Virus record (IMG/VR): IMGVR_UViG_3300028866_000027
Span: 1 to 21,561 of that record
DNA from: a virus
DNA length: 21,561 nt
Strand: one strand, 5' to 3'
Below, piece after piece: positions 12,001 to 20,428 of the stretch. The translations under genes were made by a program, and so were the position numbers. The notes beneath the pieces were generated by a model. The model worked only from the letters and a program-made list of their open reading frames with translations. It was not told the origin of the DNA and searched no databases. Position 1 is the stretch's first letter; each line of letters starts with the position of its first letter.

Positions 12001-12342
12001 ATGCCGCCTCGACCGTCGCGTCCCTGTGCGTATCCGAGTTGCCCAAGCCTTGTGGTTGCGGGCTATTGCGCTGCGCACGGGGTCGCGGCTGCCTCATCCG
12101 GCTTCGGCCGTGGCACCGCAAACGAGCGCGGCTACGACTATGAGTGGCAGCAGTTCCGGCTTCGGTATTTACGGGAGCATCCGCTCTGTGTCGACTGCCT
12201 GGGACATGGCCGCGTGCGCGTGGGCACCGACGTCCACCACACAATCAAGCTCCGATACGCTCCCGAGCGCAGGTTTGACGACACGATCCTAATGGCGCTC
12301 TGCGGCGACTGCCACAAGTCACGAACGGCCGCCGGCGAATAG
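12001..12342 (+). CDS. HNH endonuclease (packaging-associated)
   Basis: This 113-aa protein starts at ATG 12001, one base after the previous stop; the ribosome site is weak, so translational coupling is likely. The HNH core is VHHTIKLRYAPERRFDDTIL with the His79-His80 pair, then ALCGDCHKSRT. Zinc ligands are Cys63/Cys66 (CVDC) and Cys101/Cys104. An extra N-terminal cysteine/histidine set (CAYPSC, YCAAH) may bind a second zinc. In many HK97-like phages a small HNH nuclease sits right beside the terminase genes and is needed with the large terminase for cos cleavage. The location here, just before the terminase pair, fits that role. Confidence 0.9.
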   Translation: MPPRPSRPCAYPSCPSLVVAGYCAAHGVAAASSGFGRGTANERGYDYEWQQFRLRYLREHPLCVDCLGHGRVRVGTDVHHTIKLRYAPERRFDDTILMALCGDCHKSRTAAGE

Positions 12343-12466
12343 AGGCTCCCAAAGTCACTCCGGGTCGCCCCAAAGGGATAGGGGGTCTCAAAAGGTTTTG
12401 AGGCCATCCTCTCTAGACCACGCGCCCCTTTTTCACGTGTCCGCAGTTCAGGAAATTTGAGATGCC
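12343..12466. other. Candidate cos / terminase recognition region
   Basis: The 124-nt gap between the HNH and small terminase genes is GC-rich, with a G-run (GGGATAGGGGG, 12375-12385) and a near-palindrome at 12384-12405 (core arms CTCAAAA / TTTTGAG around GG). It then has a pyrimidine stretch (ATCCTCTCTAGACCACGCGC) and CCCCTTTTTC. HK97-like phages with a packaging HNH nuclease commonly carry cos in this position. The exact nick positions cannot be read from the sequence. A simple intergenic leader is the alternative. Confidence 0.45.
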
Positions 12467-12868
12467 ATGCCCGCACCGCGAAAAGCAACCTCAGTCCTGG
12501 CCATATCGGGCAGCATCGAGCACGACAAAAAACGCTATGCCAACCGAACCAGCGAGCCTAAACCAACCGGCGCCCTCGGCCCAGCCCCAAAGCATTTCGA
12601 CGCGGAGCTGAAGGCGATCTGGAAAGAGCTGGTCCGCCAGATTCCACCCGGCGTGCTCATGAACTCCGATCGCCTAATCCTTGAGCTGACCTGCCGGCTC
12701 ACCTTCCAGATGCGCTTCGGCGTCGAGTTCACGAGCAGCAACGCCGCCCAACTTGTGAGCTGCCTCAGCCGCCTGGCCATGACCCCTTCCGATCGGAGCC
12801 GGGTCAACCTGGCGCCCGGTAAGGGCGACCCGGCCCTAGCGCCTTCACCGTTCGCAAAATTCGCATGA
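12467..12868 (+). CDS. terS: Phage terminase small subunit, P27-like
   Basis: This 133-aa protein starts at ATG 12467. It has a basic N-terminus (PAPRKATSVLAISGS), the motif PTGALGPAPKHFDAELKAIW typical of P27-type small terminases, then a helical core (VLMNSDRLILELTCRLTFQM). The C-terminal SRLAMTPSDRSRVNL is the usual family ending ahead of a short tail. It would bind the packaging site and hand DNA to the large subunit. The stop overlaps the large terminase start as ATGA. Size and position are normal for the family. Confidence 0.88.
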   Translation: MPAPRKATSVLAISGSIEHDKKRYANRTSEPKPTGALGPAPKHFDAELKAIWKELVRQIPPGVLMNSDRLILELTCRLTFQMRFGVEFTSSNAAQLVSCLSRLAMTPSDRSRVNLAPGKGDPALAPSPFAKFA

Positions 12869-14553
12869 TTACGGAATGCTTGAGCTACGCCGGCGCGGCA
12901 ACACAATACGCGGTCGAGGTCGCCAACGGCACCATCCTGGCTTGCAAGTGGATCCGCCTTGCTGCAGCCCGGCACCTTGAGAATTTAGAGCGGCCGGGTT
13001 TCCCATATAGGTTCGACGACGCGACCGCCAACAAGGCCTGCGAGTTCATCGAACTGCTTCCCCACACCAAGGGCCGCTGGGCAGCGCGCAGAGAGAAGCT
13101 CAAGCTCGGTCCCTGGCAGATCTTCATTGTCTGCTCGATCTTTGGCTGGCTCAGTAAAGAGACTGGGCTTCGCCGGTACCGCGAAGCGTACATTTGTGTG
13201 CCGCGCAAAAACGGCAAGTCGCCCCTCGCCGCCGCGATCGGCCTCTACATGCTGCGGTGCGATAACGAGGCCGGCGCCGAAGTAGTCTGCGGCGCCACAA
13301 GCGAAAAGCAGGCGTTCGAAGTATGGCGCCCGGCCAAGATCATGGTCGAGAAAACCCTTGACCTGCGCAAGGTCCTGGGCATCAAGGCCAACGCGCGATC
13401 GCTCACCGTCGAGGCAACCGGCGGCAGTTTCATCCCCGTCATCGGCAAACCCGGCGACGGCGCATCGATCTCATGCGGCATCTGCGACGAGTTTCACGAG
13501 GCAGACACAGCGGAGCTGTACGACACCCTGCGCACCGGGATGGTCGGGAGAGAGCAACCACTCCTCCTGGTCATCACCACGGCGGGATTCAACACGGCGT
13601 CCCCGTGCCACGATCTGCAGATCACCGCGCAGCGCGTCCTCGAGGGCGCCCTGATCGACGAGCAGCTTTTCACGGTTATCTACACGATCGATGCCGGCAC
13701 CGACTGGACCACTGTAGCGGCTCTCTGGATGGCGAACCCGAACCTGGGTGTGTCCGTCTCGCTCGAAACGCTACTGCACGATCAGCAACAGGCCATCAAG
13801 AACGCGGGTAAGGCCGGGGTCTTCCGCACCAAGCATTTGTGCGAGTGGATGACGGCATCGGCCGCGTATTTCAACCTGGTCAAATGGGCGGCTGGCGCAG
13901 ACGCCACGCTCAGCGAGGAAGACTTCAAAGCGGATCCACTTTACATCGGCATGGATCTCGCCAGCGTGCTCGATCTCAGCGGCGTGGTCAAAGTTTATGT
14001 GCGCTCGGCCGACGGGAAGCTGCATTTCTATGTGTTCCCGCGGCACTACCTTCCGCAGGATCGGATCTCGCTGCCTCAGAACCAGCACTATCAAAAGTGG
14101 GCGGACGAGGGCTTCCTGATCCCCTGCGAGGGCAGCGCGCTTGACTACGCCCTAGTGCGCACCGATCTGACGGCCGACATCGAGGCCCACAGCGTCACGG
14201 CGCTGTGCTACGACAAGCGCTACTGCGACCAGCTTACCCAGGAGCTATACCTGGCCACCGGCGTCACGCTCGTTGAGGTGCCACAGATTCCGCAGTATCT
14301 CAGCCTGCCGATGAAGTCGCTCGATGCGGCGATCCTCGACGGCCGCGTGCACCATACCGGCGATCCGGTGTTGACCTGGTGCATGAGCAACGTGGTTTCC
14401 AAAGTTCGCGGCCAGTCCGAGAATGCCTTCCCGGAGAAACAGAAGCCGGCCAACAAGATCGACGGCGCGGTCGCCTTACTTAACGCGATGAACCGCGCCC
14501 TCACCGCTGAATCGACCGCCAGCCAATCCGGTATCGGCTGCTTCTCGATGTAG
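12865..14553 (+). CDS. terL: Phage terminase large subunit, HK97-type
   Basis: This 562-aa protein is coupled to terS by ATGA. The ATPase has Walker A CVPRKNGKS (residues 111-119), Walker B SCGICDEFHEAD (203-214) and a coupling motif VITTAGFN (236-243). The nuclease domain begins at LYIGMDLASVLD with Asp364. Further acidic residues lie at CYDKRY (Asp450) and KIDGAVALLNA (Asp533), giving the expected RNase H-like metal triad. Length and motif order are normal. It translocates DNA into proheads and cuts concatemers, likely with the adjacent HNH protein. No frameshift or inactivating change is seen. Confidence 0.96.
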   Translation: MITECLSYAGAATQYAVEVANGTILACKWIRLAAARHLENLERPGFPYRFDDATANKACEFIELLPHTKGRWAARREKLKLGPWQIFIVCSIFGWLSKETGLRRYREAYICVPRKNGKSPLAAAIGLYMLRCDNEAGAEVVCGATSEKQAFEVWRPAKIMVEKTLDLRKVLGIKANARSLTVEATGGSFIPVIGKPGDGASISCGICDEFHEADTAELYDTLRTGMVGREQPLLLVITTAGFNTASPCHDLQITAQRVLEGALIDEQLFTVIYTIDAGTDWTTVAALWMANPNLGVSVSLETLLHDQQQAIKNAGKAGVFRTKHLCEWMTASAAYFNLVKWAAGADATLSEEDFKADPLYIGMDLASVLDLSGVVKVYVRSADGKLHFYVFPRHYLPQDRISLPQNQHYQKWADEGFLIPCEGSALDYALVRTDLTADIEAHSVTALCYDKRYCDQLTQELYLATGVTLVEVPQIPQYLSLPMKSLDAAILDGRVHHTGDPVLTWCMSNVVSKVRGQSENAFPEKQKPANKIDGAVALLNAMNRALTAESTASQSGIGCFSM

Positions 14554-14578
14554 TCCACGCACCACTGAGAACTTACAC

Positions 14579-16282
14579 ATGGCCCTCTTCGGCAAAAGAA
14601 TCACTTCCGCGTTGATCGCCCTTCGCGGCGGCAGCCCCATCGACAATCCCGCCATCCCCCTCAGCTCCAGCGCGATCTGGGATTGGCTAGTTGGCGGCGA
14701 AGCCACCGTCGCCGGCGAGCAGATCAATGAGGCCAACAGCCTCCAGATTACGACCGTTTATTCCTGCATCACCCTGCTCGCTTCAATGGGAGCCACGCTC
14801 CCGCTGCGGCTGATGGAGCGCACCGACAAGGGGCACGTCGTCGCGGAAGACACCGGCCTGCACTACCTGCTCAACAGCGAGCCAAACCCGGAAATGTCCG
14901 CGCCGAGTTTCGTTGAGACTATGATCGGCTGCCTCGCCATGGGCAACTGCTACGCGCAGATCGAGCGCAACAAGCTCAGGCAGGCTGTCGCGCTCTGGCC
15001 GCTGAATCCGCTCAAGACCGAACCAGTCCGACAGCCCAGCGGCGTCATGGCGTACAAAACTTCGCAGGGCGAACCTCTCGGCACCTATCGCATCGTCGAT
15101 GCCAAGGACATGATTCACGTCCCGCTGTTTTCACTCGAAGGCCGCAAGGGCATGTCCCCCATCATGCTGGCCCGCCAATCTCTGGGCCTGGCCAAGGCGG
15201 CTGAGAAACATGGCGCGCGACTCTTCGGCAACGGCACAAAGGGCACAGGCGTCTTCATGAACAAGGCCCCCAAGCCGTCTCCAGCGGTGCAGAAAGAAAT
15301 GAAGGAAAGCTGGCAGGAGAACGCCGGCGGCGTCAATCAGGGACGTATGCAATTTTTATGGGGCGGCGACTGGTCCTATCAGTCCCTCGGGCTCACGCCC
15401 GAAGAATCGCAGTTCCTCGCGACCAGGTCATTCCAGCGCGCCGATATCGCGGCGCTCTGGAAGATCAGCCCGCACCTGGTCGGCGACACCAGCCGTTTGA
15501 GTGGCACGAACTCAGAGCAGCTCATGCTCCAATTCCTGGTCATCTCCCTGGCACCGCTGCTGCGCAAGCTTGAGGCCGAATTCGATCGCAAGCTCTGCCC
15601 CACCCAAGGCAGCAAGGCAGGGAAGTTTTACAGCAGCTTCGATGTAACCCGACTGCTGCGCACCGATTTGAAGTCGCAGAACGAGGCCTACCAGGCCGGG
15701 CGCAACGGTGGGTGGTACACGGCCAACGACGTGCTCCGCAAGCTCGGTGAGAATCCCGGCGGTCCGGAGTGCGATGTCTACGTCACGGCCGTCAATTACC
15801 AAAATTCAAAGCGACTGCTCGATACCGAGTCGCTGCAAGACCAGCCCATTGACGCGGCACTGCCCACGCCGGCGGAGCGGTCCATGCTTGGCGTGTACAC
15901 CCGCGCCTTCATCGGCCTCTATTCAGACGGGTTCAACCGCCTTTTGACCCGCAGCAAGAGGGATTTGGCCGCGATTACGGCCTGTTTCCAGCCTGTTCTT
16001 CGCTCCATCGCGGACACGGCGATCGGTCAAAACGGCGTCGGTTTGTTCACCGGAGGCGATCCAGCCGACGGCGTAATCAACGACGCGCTGCGCGCAATGG
16101 AAAAGCGGGCCGCAAAGTGGCCGGCAGTCATTCCAGACGCCGATCGCGCCGGTTACGCCAACGCCGAGTTCACCCGCGCCGTCCGCTCCATTCACATCGC
16201 GGTTTCACGCGACATCGCCGCGGCCAAAGCGGTACACGAACTCGCAGCACCCGAAGAGGACACAGATGATCAAGCAGCCTAA
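14579..16282 (+). CDS. Phage portal protein, HK97-type
   Basis: This 567-aa protein starts at ATG 14579, 25 nt after terL, with only a weak ribosome site. Family features include VYSCITLLASMGATLPLRLM (near residue 60), GRKGMSPIMLARQSLGLAKA and the IAALWKISPHLVGDTSRLSG segment followed by EQLMLQFLVISLAPLLRKLE. It forms the dodecameric portal ring at one capsid vertex. At 567 aa it is well over 100 residues longer than HK97 gp3. The excess is mainly a C-terminal helical extension after about residue 440, ending in an acidic tail. The 3' end overlaps the protease gene by 17 nt. Confidence 0.94.
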   Translation: MALFGKRITSALIALRGGSPIDNPAIPLSSSAIWDWLVGGEATVAGEQINEANSLQITTVYSCITLLASMGATLPLRLMERTDKGHVVAEDTGLHYLLNSEPNPEMSAPSFVETMIGCLAMGNCYAQIERNKLRQAVALWPLNPLKTEPVRQPSGVMAYKTSQGEPLGTYRIVDAKDMIHVPLFSLEGRKGMSPIMLARQSLGLAKAAEKHGARLFGNGTKGTGVFMNKAPKPSPAVQKEMKESWQENAGGVNQGRMQFLWGGDWSYQSLGLTPEESQFLATRSFQRADIAALWKISPHLVGDTSRLSGTNSEQLMLQFLVISLAPLLRKLEAEFDRKLCPTQGSKAGKFYSSFDVTRLLRTDLKSQNEAYQAGRNGGWYTANDVLRKLGENPGGPECDVYVTAVNYQNSKRLLDTESLQDQPIDAALPTPAERSMLGVYTRAFIGLYSDGFNRLLTRSKRDLAAITACFQPVLRSIADTAIGQNGVGLFTGGDPADGVINDALRAMEKRAAKWPAVIPDADRAGYANAEFTRAVRSIHIAVSRDIAAAKAVHELAAPEEDTDDQAA

Positions 16283-16988
16283 AACCGAGCGCACAGTACG
16301 CACGCTTCTTACCACCGAGTTCCGCGTCGCCACCGCAGACGACGGCACCCGCACGCTCTCCGGGCTCATCCCCTACAACTCGCCGTCGTGCGACCTGGGC
16401 GGCTTCACCGAGCTGCTGGCCCCTGGAGTCTTCGCCGGCGCGCTCAAGGCTGGCGCAGACGTACTCTGTCTCCGCGATCACATCCCGGCCAACCTGCTCG
16501 GCCGGACAAAAAGCAAGACTCTGGCTCTGACCGATTCGCCCGAAGGCCTGCGCTTCGTTTGCAAGCTGCCGAAGAACTCCCAGGGCTCTGACCTGGCCGA
16601 GTCGGTTGACCGCGGCGACCTGGACGCCAACAGCTTCGGATTCTCCACCATTGAGGACAAGTGGCTCTGCGATGCCGCCGGCAACGTGGTGCGCACGCTG
16701 ATCGCCGTCGACCTTTACGAGATCTCGCCATGCAGCTTCCCGGCGTACCAGTCGTCCGAGGTATCGATCCGGTCCCTCGCGTCGTGCCCCGTCGAGATCC
16801 GCGCCAAGATGAAACAGCGCGACGCAGAACAATGCTCCTGCGACTGCGCCGAGTGCGCCGGCGGCGATTGCGGCCTGTGTTCCGACGCCGATTGTGACGA
16901 GGAGTACTGCTCGTGCGCCGAGTCGCGCTCCATCAGAAACGCAGACGCAAACCGCGTGATGAACATCCGCCTGGCCTTCACCGACTAA
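16266..16988 (+). CDS. HK97-type prohead protease with cysteine-rich C-terminal tail
   Basis: This 240-aa protein starts at ATG 16266 inside the end of the portal gene. The peptidase U35 core is visible: FTELLAPGVFAGAL, then VLCLRDHIPANLLGRT with catalytic His72, then GDLDANSFGFS with Ser123, and VDLYEISPCSFPAY. It cleaves the scaffold-like N-terminal domain of the capsid protein during prohead maturation. After the core, residues 190-217 hold nine cysteines in 28 residues (CSCDCAECAGG, DCGLCSDADCDEEYCSC), an unusual acidic Cys cluster that could bind metal. The usual protease ends shortly after the core, so this tail is an addition. Confidence 0.92.
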   Translation: MIKQPKTERTVRTLLTTEFRVATADDGTRTLSGLIPYNSPSCDLGGFTELLAPGVFAGALKAGADVLCLRDHIPANLLGRTKSKTLALTDSPEGLRFVCKLPKNSQGSDLAESVDRGDLDANSFGFSTIEDKWLCDAAGNVVRTLIAVDLYEISPCSFPAYQSSEVSIRSLASCPVEIRAKMKQRDAEQCSCDCAECAGGDCGLCSDADCDEEYCSCAESRSIRNADANRVMNIRLAFTD

Positions 16989-17017
16989 TCTAGTGATGAA
17001 TTCGGAGGTAGAACCGG

Positions 17018-17176
17018 ATGCCCAACGACAAGAGAAAAGAAGTTGAAGCTCTGATCGATAAGGCCGCGAAGGCGGAGAAGTCAGAGGAAGCATTGAAGTT
17101 CTCGCAGGCCGCCTGCAACGCGGCCAATGCCATGTGTGCGATTAAGACCGCGGAGCATATGCCCAACCACGGTTAA
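17018..17176 (+). CDS. Small helical protein between protease and capsid genes
   Basis: This 52-aa protein starts at ATG 17018 with a strong GGAGG (17004-17008). It is a single charged helix region (RKEVEALIDKAAKAEKSEEA) followed by LKFSQAACNAANAMCAIKTA. Small proteins with the ALKFSQAA-NAAN pattern are common at this place in HK97-like gene clusters, but their role is unsettled. The strong ribosome site and conserved position make it very likely real despite its size. Confidence 0.75.
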   Translation: MPNDKRKEVEALIDKAAKAEKSEEALKFSQAACNAANAMCAIKTAEHMPNHG

Positions 17177-17317
17177 ACCACTTTTTGCATCACGCATGAC
17201 GGGCGCGCCGCTTGCCGGCCGCGTTCACTCGCACCCGTCTGTCATGCCGCTGAGAAGCCCCAGCCTGCCGCTGCCGCTGTCCTGCAAGCATCAAATCTCG
17301 CAGCACAAGGAAGTACC

Positions 17318-18502
17318 ATGACCCTTTTTGAATTGCAGGAAAAGCGCAACAAACTCCTCTCTGACGCCCGCGCCATTATGGCCGGCGCAGACGTGACGAC
17401 CGAGCAGCGGGTCGCCGTAGACAAGATGTTGGCCGACGCCAACGTGATCAAGGCCGACATCGAGCGCACTGTTTCGCTCGAAGCCGACGCGGCCGAGCTC
17501 CGCAGCGTACCCAACCGCGTTGCCCAGGCGCCCATCGCCGATGGCGCCATCGTCGTAGCTGAGACCCGCTCCATGGATGAGCGCCGCGCCGCAACCGCGG
17601 TGGCACTCCGCAACTACGCAGCCGGAGCCACATTCGAGCGCCGCGATCTGACTATTGCCATCGATGGCTCTGTCATGATTCCGGTAGGCGTCACCGATCC
17701 GAAGATTGCCCTCAAGTCTTCGGGCTCGGTATACGACCTGGTGTACAAGTTCCGTACCAGCACCGGCGAAGCGGTCAAGGCTCCCCTCCTCTCGGATCTG
17801 GCTAACGGCTTCGTGCTCAACTCGGCCCCCATCACCACCACCGATCCCTCGGCCACCGGCGTCACCATCCAGGTTGACGACATCCGGTCGAATCCGATCC
17901 TGCTCGACAACTCTCTGCTCAACGACGTCCTGTTCGACCTGGTCGGGTTCGTTGAGAAGGCGACCCAGACGCGCTATCAACGCACAGCCGCGAACTGGAT
18001 CACCAACGGCAACACGTCGAACGTCGGCGCGCTCTCGGCCGTCGCCGCGGGCATCACCGGTGCCACCACGCTCGTGACCAAATATGCCGATCTGACTGGC
18101 ATGCTGGCCACCCTGGACCCTGCATACGCGATCGGCGCTTCGTGGCTGATGAGCAATGCAACCCTCGCCAACGGGATCATGAACATCACGGACGGCAACC
18201 AGCGCCCCATCTTCCTGCCCTTCCTTGACGGCGGAATCTCCGGCTTCGCGGGCACGATCTTCGGCTTCCCGGTGAAGATCAACCCCTACCAACCCGCGAT
18301 CGGCGTGGGCAACCCGTACATCCAGTTCGGCAACTTTTCAGAGGGTTACACCTACCGCGAAGTGCTTCCCGGCATCATGCTCAAGAAGAGCGTTGACCGC
18401 TGGATCGAGCTGAACCGGACTGGCTTCGTGGCCTTCGCCCGCGTGGGCGGCGCTGTCACGGATGCAGGCAGCCATCCTGTAATCACACTCACAGGCAAGT
18501 AA
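17318..18502 (+). CDS. Major capsid protein, HK97 fold
   Basis: This 394-aa protein starts at ATG 17318 behind AAGGAAG. Residues about 1-105 are a charged coiled-coil-like delta domain (TLFELQEKRNKLLSDARAIM), removed by the prohead protease. The shell part follows, with VYDLVYKFRTSTGEAVKAPL, the P-domain helix LDNSLLNDVLFDLVGFVEKA, ASWLMSNATLANGIMNI, IFGFPVKINPYQPAIG and IQFGNFSEGYTYREV near the C-terminus. Length and order match HK97-type capsid proteins. The gap before it (17177-17317) holds no gene. A strong hairpin follows the gene. Confidence 0.96.
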   Translation: MTLFELQEKRNKLLSDARAIMAGADVTTEQRVAVDKMLADANVIKADIERTVSLEADAAELRSVPNRVAQAPIADGAIVVAETRSMDERRAATAVALRNYAAGATFERRDLTIAIDGSVMIPVGVTDPKIALKSSGSVYDLVYKFRTSTGEAVKAPLLSDLANGFVLNSAPITTTDPSATGVTIQVDDIRSNPILLDNSLLNDVLFDLVGFVEKATQTRYQRTAANWITNGNTSNVGALSAVAAGITGATTLVTKYADLTGMLATLDPAYAIGASWLMSNATLANGIMNITDGNQRPIFLPFLDGGISGFAGTIFGFPVKINPYQPAIGVGNPYIQFGNFSEGYTYREVLPGIMLKKSVDRWIELNRTGFVAFARVGGAVTDAGSHPVITLTGK

Positions 18503-18526
18503 CCAATCCCTCAACCTCCTCCCCAC

Positions 18527-18550
18527 GGGGCCGGCTTCAACGCCGGCCCC
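18527..18550. terminator. Strong hairpin after the capsid gene
   Basis: GGGGCCGGC (18527-18535), loop TTCAAC and GCCGGCCCC (18542-18550) form a perfect 9-bp GC stem 24 nt after the capsid stop. No T-run follows; instead GAAGAGG comes next, the ribosome site of the next small gene. It is better seen as an attenuator or mRNA-stabilising element that raises capsid mRNA over downstream genes than as a full terminator. Confidence 0.55.
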
Positions 18551-18561
18551 GAAGAGGCCCC

Positions 18562-18672
18562 ATGCCACAAACCCCAGTTCCAACCCCACCGGCTCCCAAG
18601 CCGGCGCCGATCCGCGTCCCCCGCGAACAGGCGGACCGTCCAATTCAGAACCGCGAACGCGCCATCAGGTAA
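18562..18672 (+). CDS. Tiny proline-rich protein after the capsid hairpin
   Basis: This 36-codon frame starts at ATG 18562 behind GAAGAGG and ends TAA 18670-18672, three bases before the connector gene. The N-terminal half is Pro-rich (PQTPVPTPPAPKPAPIRVP) and the C-terminal half is basic. It could be a coupling leader for the connector or a minor head protein. Evidence is the ribosome site and tight spacing only. Confidence 0.45.
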   Translation: MPQTPVPTPPAPKPAPIRVPREQADRPIQNRERAIR

Positions 18673-18675
18673 ACC

Positions 18676-19551
18676 ATGCCCCTCGTCTACAAAGAAATGT
18701 CCGCGCCCATCGCGGAGCCGATGACCCTCGCCCAGGCGAAGCTGCAATGCATCATCGACTCCGGCGATACCTCGCAGGACACGGTGATCGGCGGATACAT
18801 CATCGCCGCGCGGCAATATGTCGAGAAGAAAATGCAGCGCGCCATCTTCCCACGCGCCATGCGCCTGAACCTTGACTTCTTTCCCTTCCCTGATTGGTCT
18901 GGCACCATCGGCGCAAATGATCGCCACGTCCTTTACGGGAAATACTGGCACGCGCTCATGATCAGGCTGCCGATGGTGGCCACGCTCTCAGTTGAAAGCA
19001 TCACTTACATCGATCTCACCGGCACTCTGCAGACTCTCGATCCAAGCCAGTATTACGTCGACCTGACGAGCGAGCCGGCGCGCATCGTGCCCATGCCGGG
19101 GCTTTACTGGCCATACACACAGAGCTACCTCCCCGGCTCGGTCACCATCCTCTACACGGCCGCGACGTATGCGCTGCCGGTTGTGGATTCGCTGGAAGTT
19201 CCATTGGCTTCGCCATTCGCAATTACGCTTTCCCAGGCCGCGGCGTTCATGGCTGGCACGGTACTCCAGGTCACCAACATCGTCCTGGTGGACTCTACCG
19301 GCGCTCCAGTCCCCTTCACCAATGCGAGTTCGGTCTTGACCGTCAACAGCTCGTACACAGGCGCGACACTCACGGCGAGCTACTGCATCGGCAACTGCCC
19401 GGCCACCATCACCCAGGCCATGAGCCTGCTGATTTCGTATTGGTTCACCCACCGCGACGCAGCCGAGGCCAATCCGCCCAAAGCCATCGAGATGGGCGTT
19501 GAGAGCCTGCTTGCAACCGACACCTTCGACACCTTCGGGTACCAGGCATGA
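18676..19551 (+). CDS. Head-tail connector protein (gp6-like) with an internal beta-rich insertion
   Basis: This 291-aa protein starts at ATG 18676. The connector core is recognised by PMTLAQAKLQCIIDSGD with helix DTVIGGYIIAARQYVEKKMQ, the strand pair LPMVATLSVESITYID, PSQYYVDLTSEPARIV, and SVTILYTAATYA. The core then resumes at CPATITQAMSLLISYWFTHR near the C-terminus. Between them, residues about 167-239 form a Thr/Val/Ser-rich beta segment (ITLSQAAAFMAGTVLQVTNI...PFTNASSVLTVNSSY) not expected in usual family members of about 190-220 aa. It forms the ring below the portal. The stop overlaps the next start as ATGA. Confidence 0.85.
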   Translation: MPLVYKEMSAPIAEPMTLAQAKLQCIIDSGDTSQDTVIGGYIIAARQYVEKKMQRAIFPRAMRLNLDFFPFPDWSGTIGANDRHVLYGKYWHALMIRLPMVATLSVESITYIDLTGTLQTLDPSQYYVDLTSEPARIVPMPGLYWPYTQSYLPGSVTILYTAATYALPVVDSLEVPLASPFAITLSQAAAFMAGTVLQVTNIVLVDSTGAPVPFTNASSVLTVNSSYTGATLTASYCIGNCPATITQAMSLLISYWFTHRDAAEANPPKAIEMGVESLLATDTFDTFGYQA

Positions 19552-19910
19552 CCTTCGACCCAACCCAACTCGCCGCCGGCCGGCTTCGCCACTCCATCAC
19601 CATCCAAAAGCCCAGCTCCACCCGCGACTCAGCCGGGCAGCCCGGCACTACCTGGTCAACGGTGCTGACCACGCACGCCGCCATCGAGGGCACCTCGAGC
19701 CTGACCTTCAAGTTTTCGTTTCAGAACTCCACTCAAGCGGCCAACGCAACCGACTGCATCACCATCCGCTATCCCGCGGTCGCGATCGCGCCCGGCATGC
19801 GGATCCAGTTCGGCGACAATGCCTACACCATCCAGGATGTTGACGACGTGAATCGGCGTCACCGGATTTTGATCCTCGCCTGCATCGGCGTTGACACCGT
19901 GAGTTCGTAA
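19548..19910 (+). CDS. Head-closure / head-tail adaptor protein (SPP1 gp16-like)
   Basis: This 120-aa protein starts at ATG 19548 (ATGA coupling). It begins with AGRLRHSITIQKPSSTRDSA-type residues, the usual opening of head-closure proteins, then TWSTVLTTHAAIEG, ITIRYPAVAIAPGMRIQFGD and the closing YTIQDVDDVNRRHRILILAC. The small beta-barrel closes the portal channel until tail joining. Its length is normal. Its stop shares one base with the next ATG (TAATG). Confidence 0.88.
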   Translation: MTFDPTQLAAGRLRHSITIQKPSSTRDSAGQPGTTWSTVLTTHAAIEGTSSLTFKFSFQNSTQAANATDCITIRYPAVAIAPGMRIQFGDNAYTIQDVDDVNRRHRILILACIGVDTVSS

Positions 19911-20428
19911 TGGCCGATGAAGTCAAGCTCACCATCGACACGCATGAATGGGAGGACCTGCTCAAGGCACTCCCCACGCGCGTAGCCAAGCGGGCGGTCC
20001 GCAACGCGCTGCAGGCCGGCGGTGATGTCCTCCTCGACGCAATGGTCGCGGAATGCCCCGAGCGTACCGACGAACCGACTCCGGACAGCAATGCCCTGCA
20101 GCCGGGCGTGCTCAAAGAAAGTCTCTGCGACCAGGTCGTCATCGGGACCAGGTACAACCCGGCGGTGAAGGTCGGCCCCGGCATCGGCACCGGCCACGTG
20201 GCCTATTGGGTTGAGAACGGCTTCGACCACATCGAGGGCGGCAAGAGCGGTGAAAAGGGTTCGCACGTTACAAAGCACATCGACGCAAACCCGTTCATGG
20301 TGCGCAGCTTCGATTCTTCGATTGAGCGGGCCGTCGAAGTGATGCTTGAAAACCTGGCATCTTCGCTCGGCCAGGACCTGGCCGACGATTCACCTTCCGA
20401 CTCGGAGTACGGCGGAGAGGACTACTAA
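19910..20428 (+). CDS. HK97 gp10-family head-tail/tail completion protein
   Basis: This 172-aa protein starts at ATG 19910. Features are WEDLLKALPTRVAKRAVRNA followed by LQAGGDVLLDAMVAECPERT, the KESLCDQVVIGTRYNPAVKV segment, then HVAYWVENGFDHIEGG and the ANPFMVRSFDSSIERAVEVM ending. This is the standard plan of HK97 gp10-type proteins, which join head and tail. The C-terminal tail is acidic and slightly longer than usual. The stop TAA directly abuts the next ATG. Confidence 0.9.
   Translation: MADEVKLTIDTHEWEDLLKALPTRVAKRAVRNALQAGGDVLLDAMVAECPERTDEPTPDSNALQPGVLKESLCDQVVIGTRYNPAVKVGPGIGTGHVAYWVENGFDHIEGGKSGEKGSHVTKHIDANPFMVRSFDSSIERAVEVMLENLASSLGQDLADDSPSDSEYGGEDY

Noticed and set aside
13473-13811. 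Plus-strand frame within the large terminase gene
   Set aside because: It is an out-of-frame shadow inside a gene with intact ATPase and nuclease motifs.
16170-18292. Long minus-strand frames opposite the protease and capsid genes
   Set aside because: They are antisense shadows of clearly recognised HK97-type genes with GC-rich third positions; no ribosome site or domain supports them.
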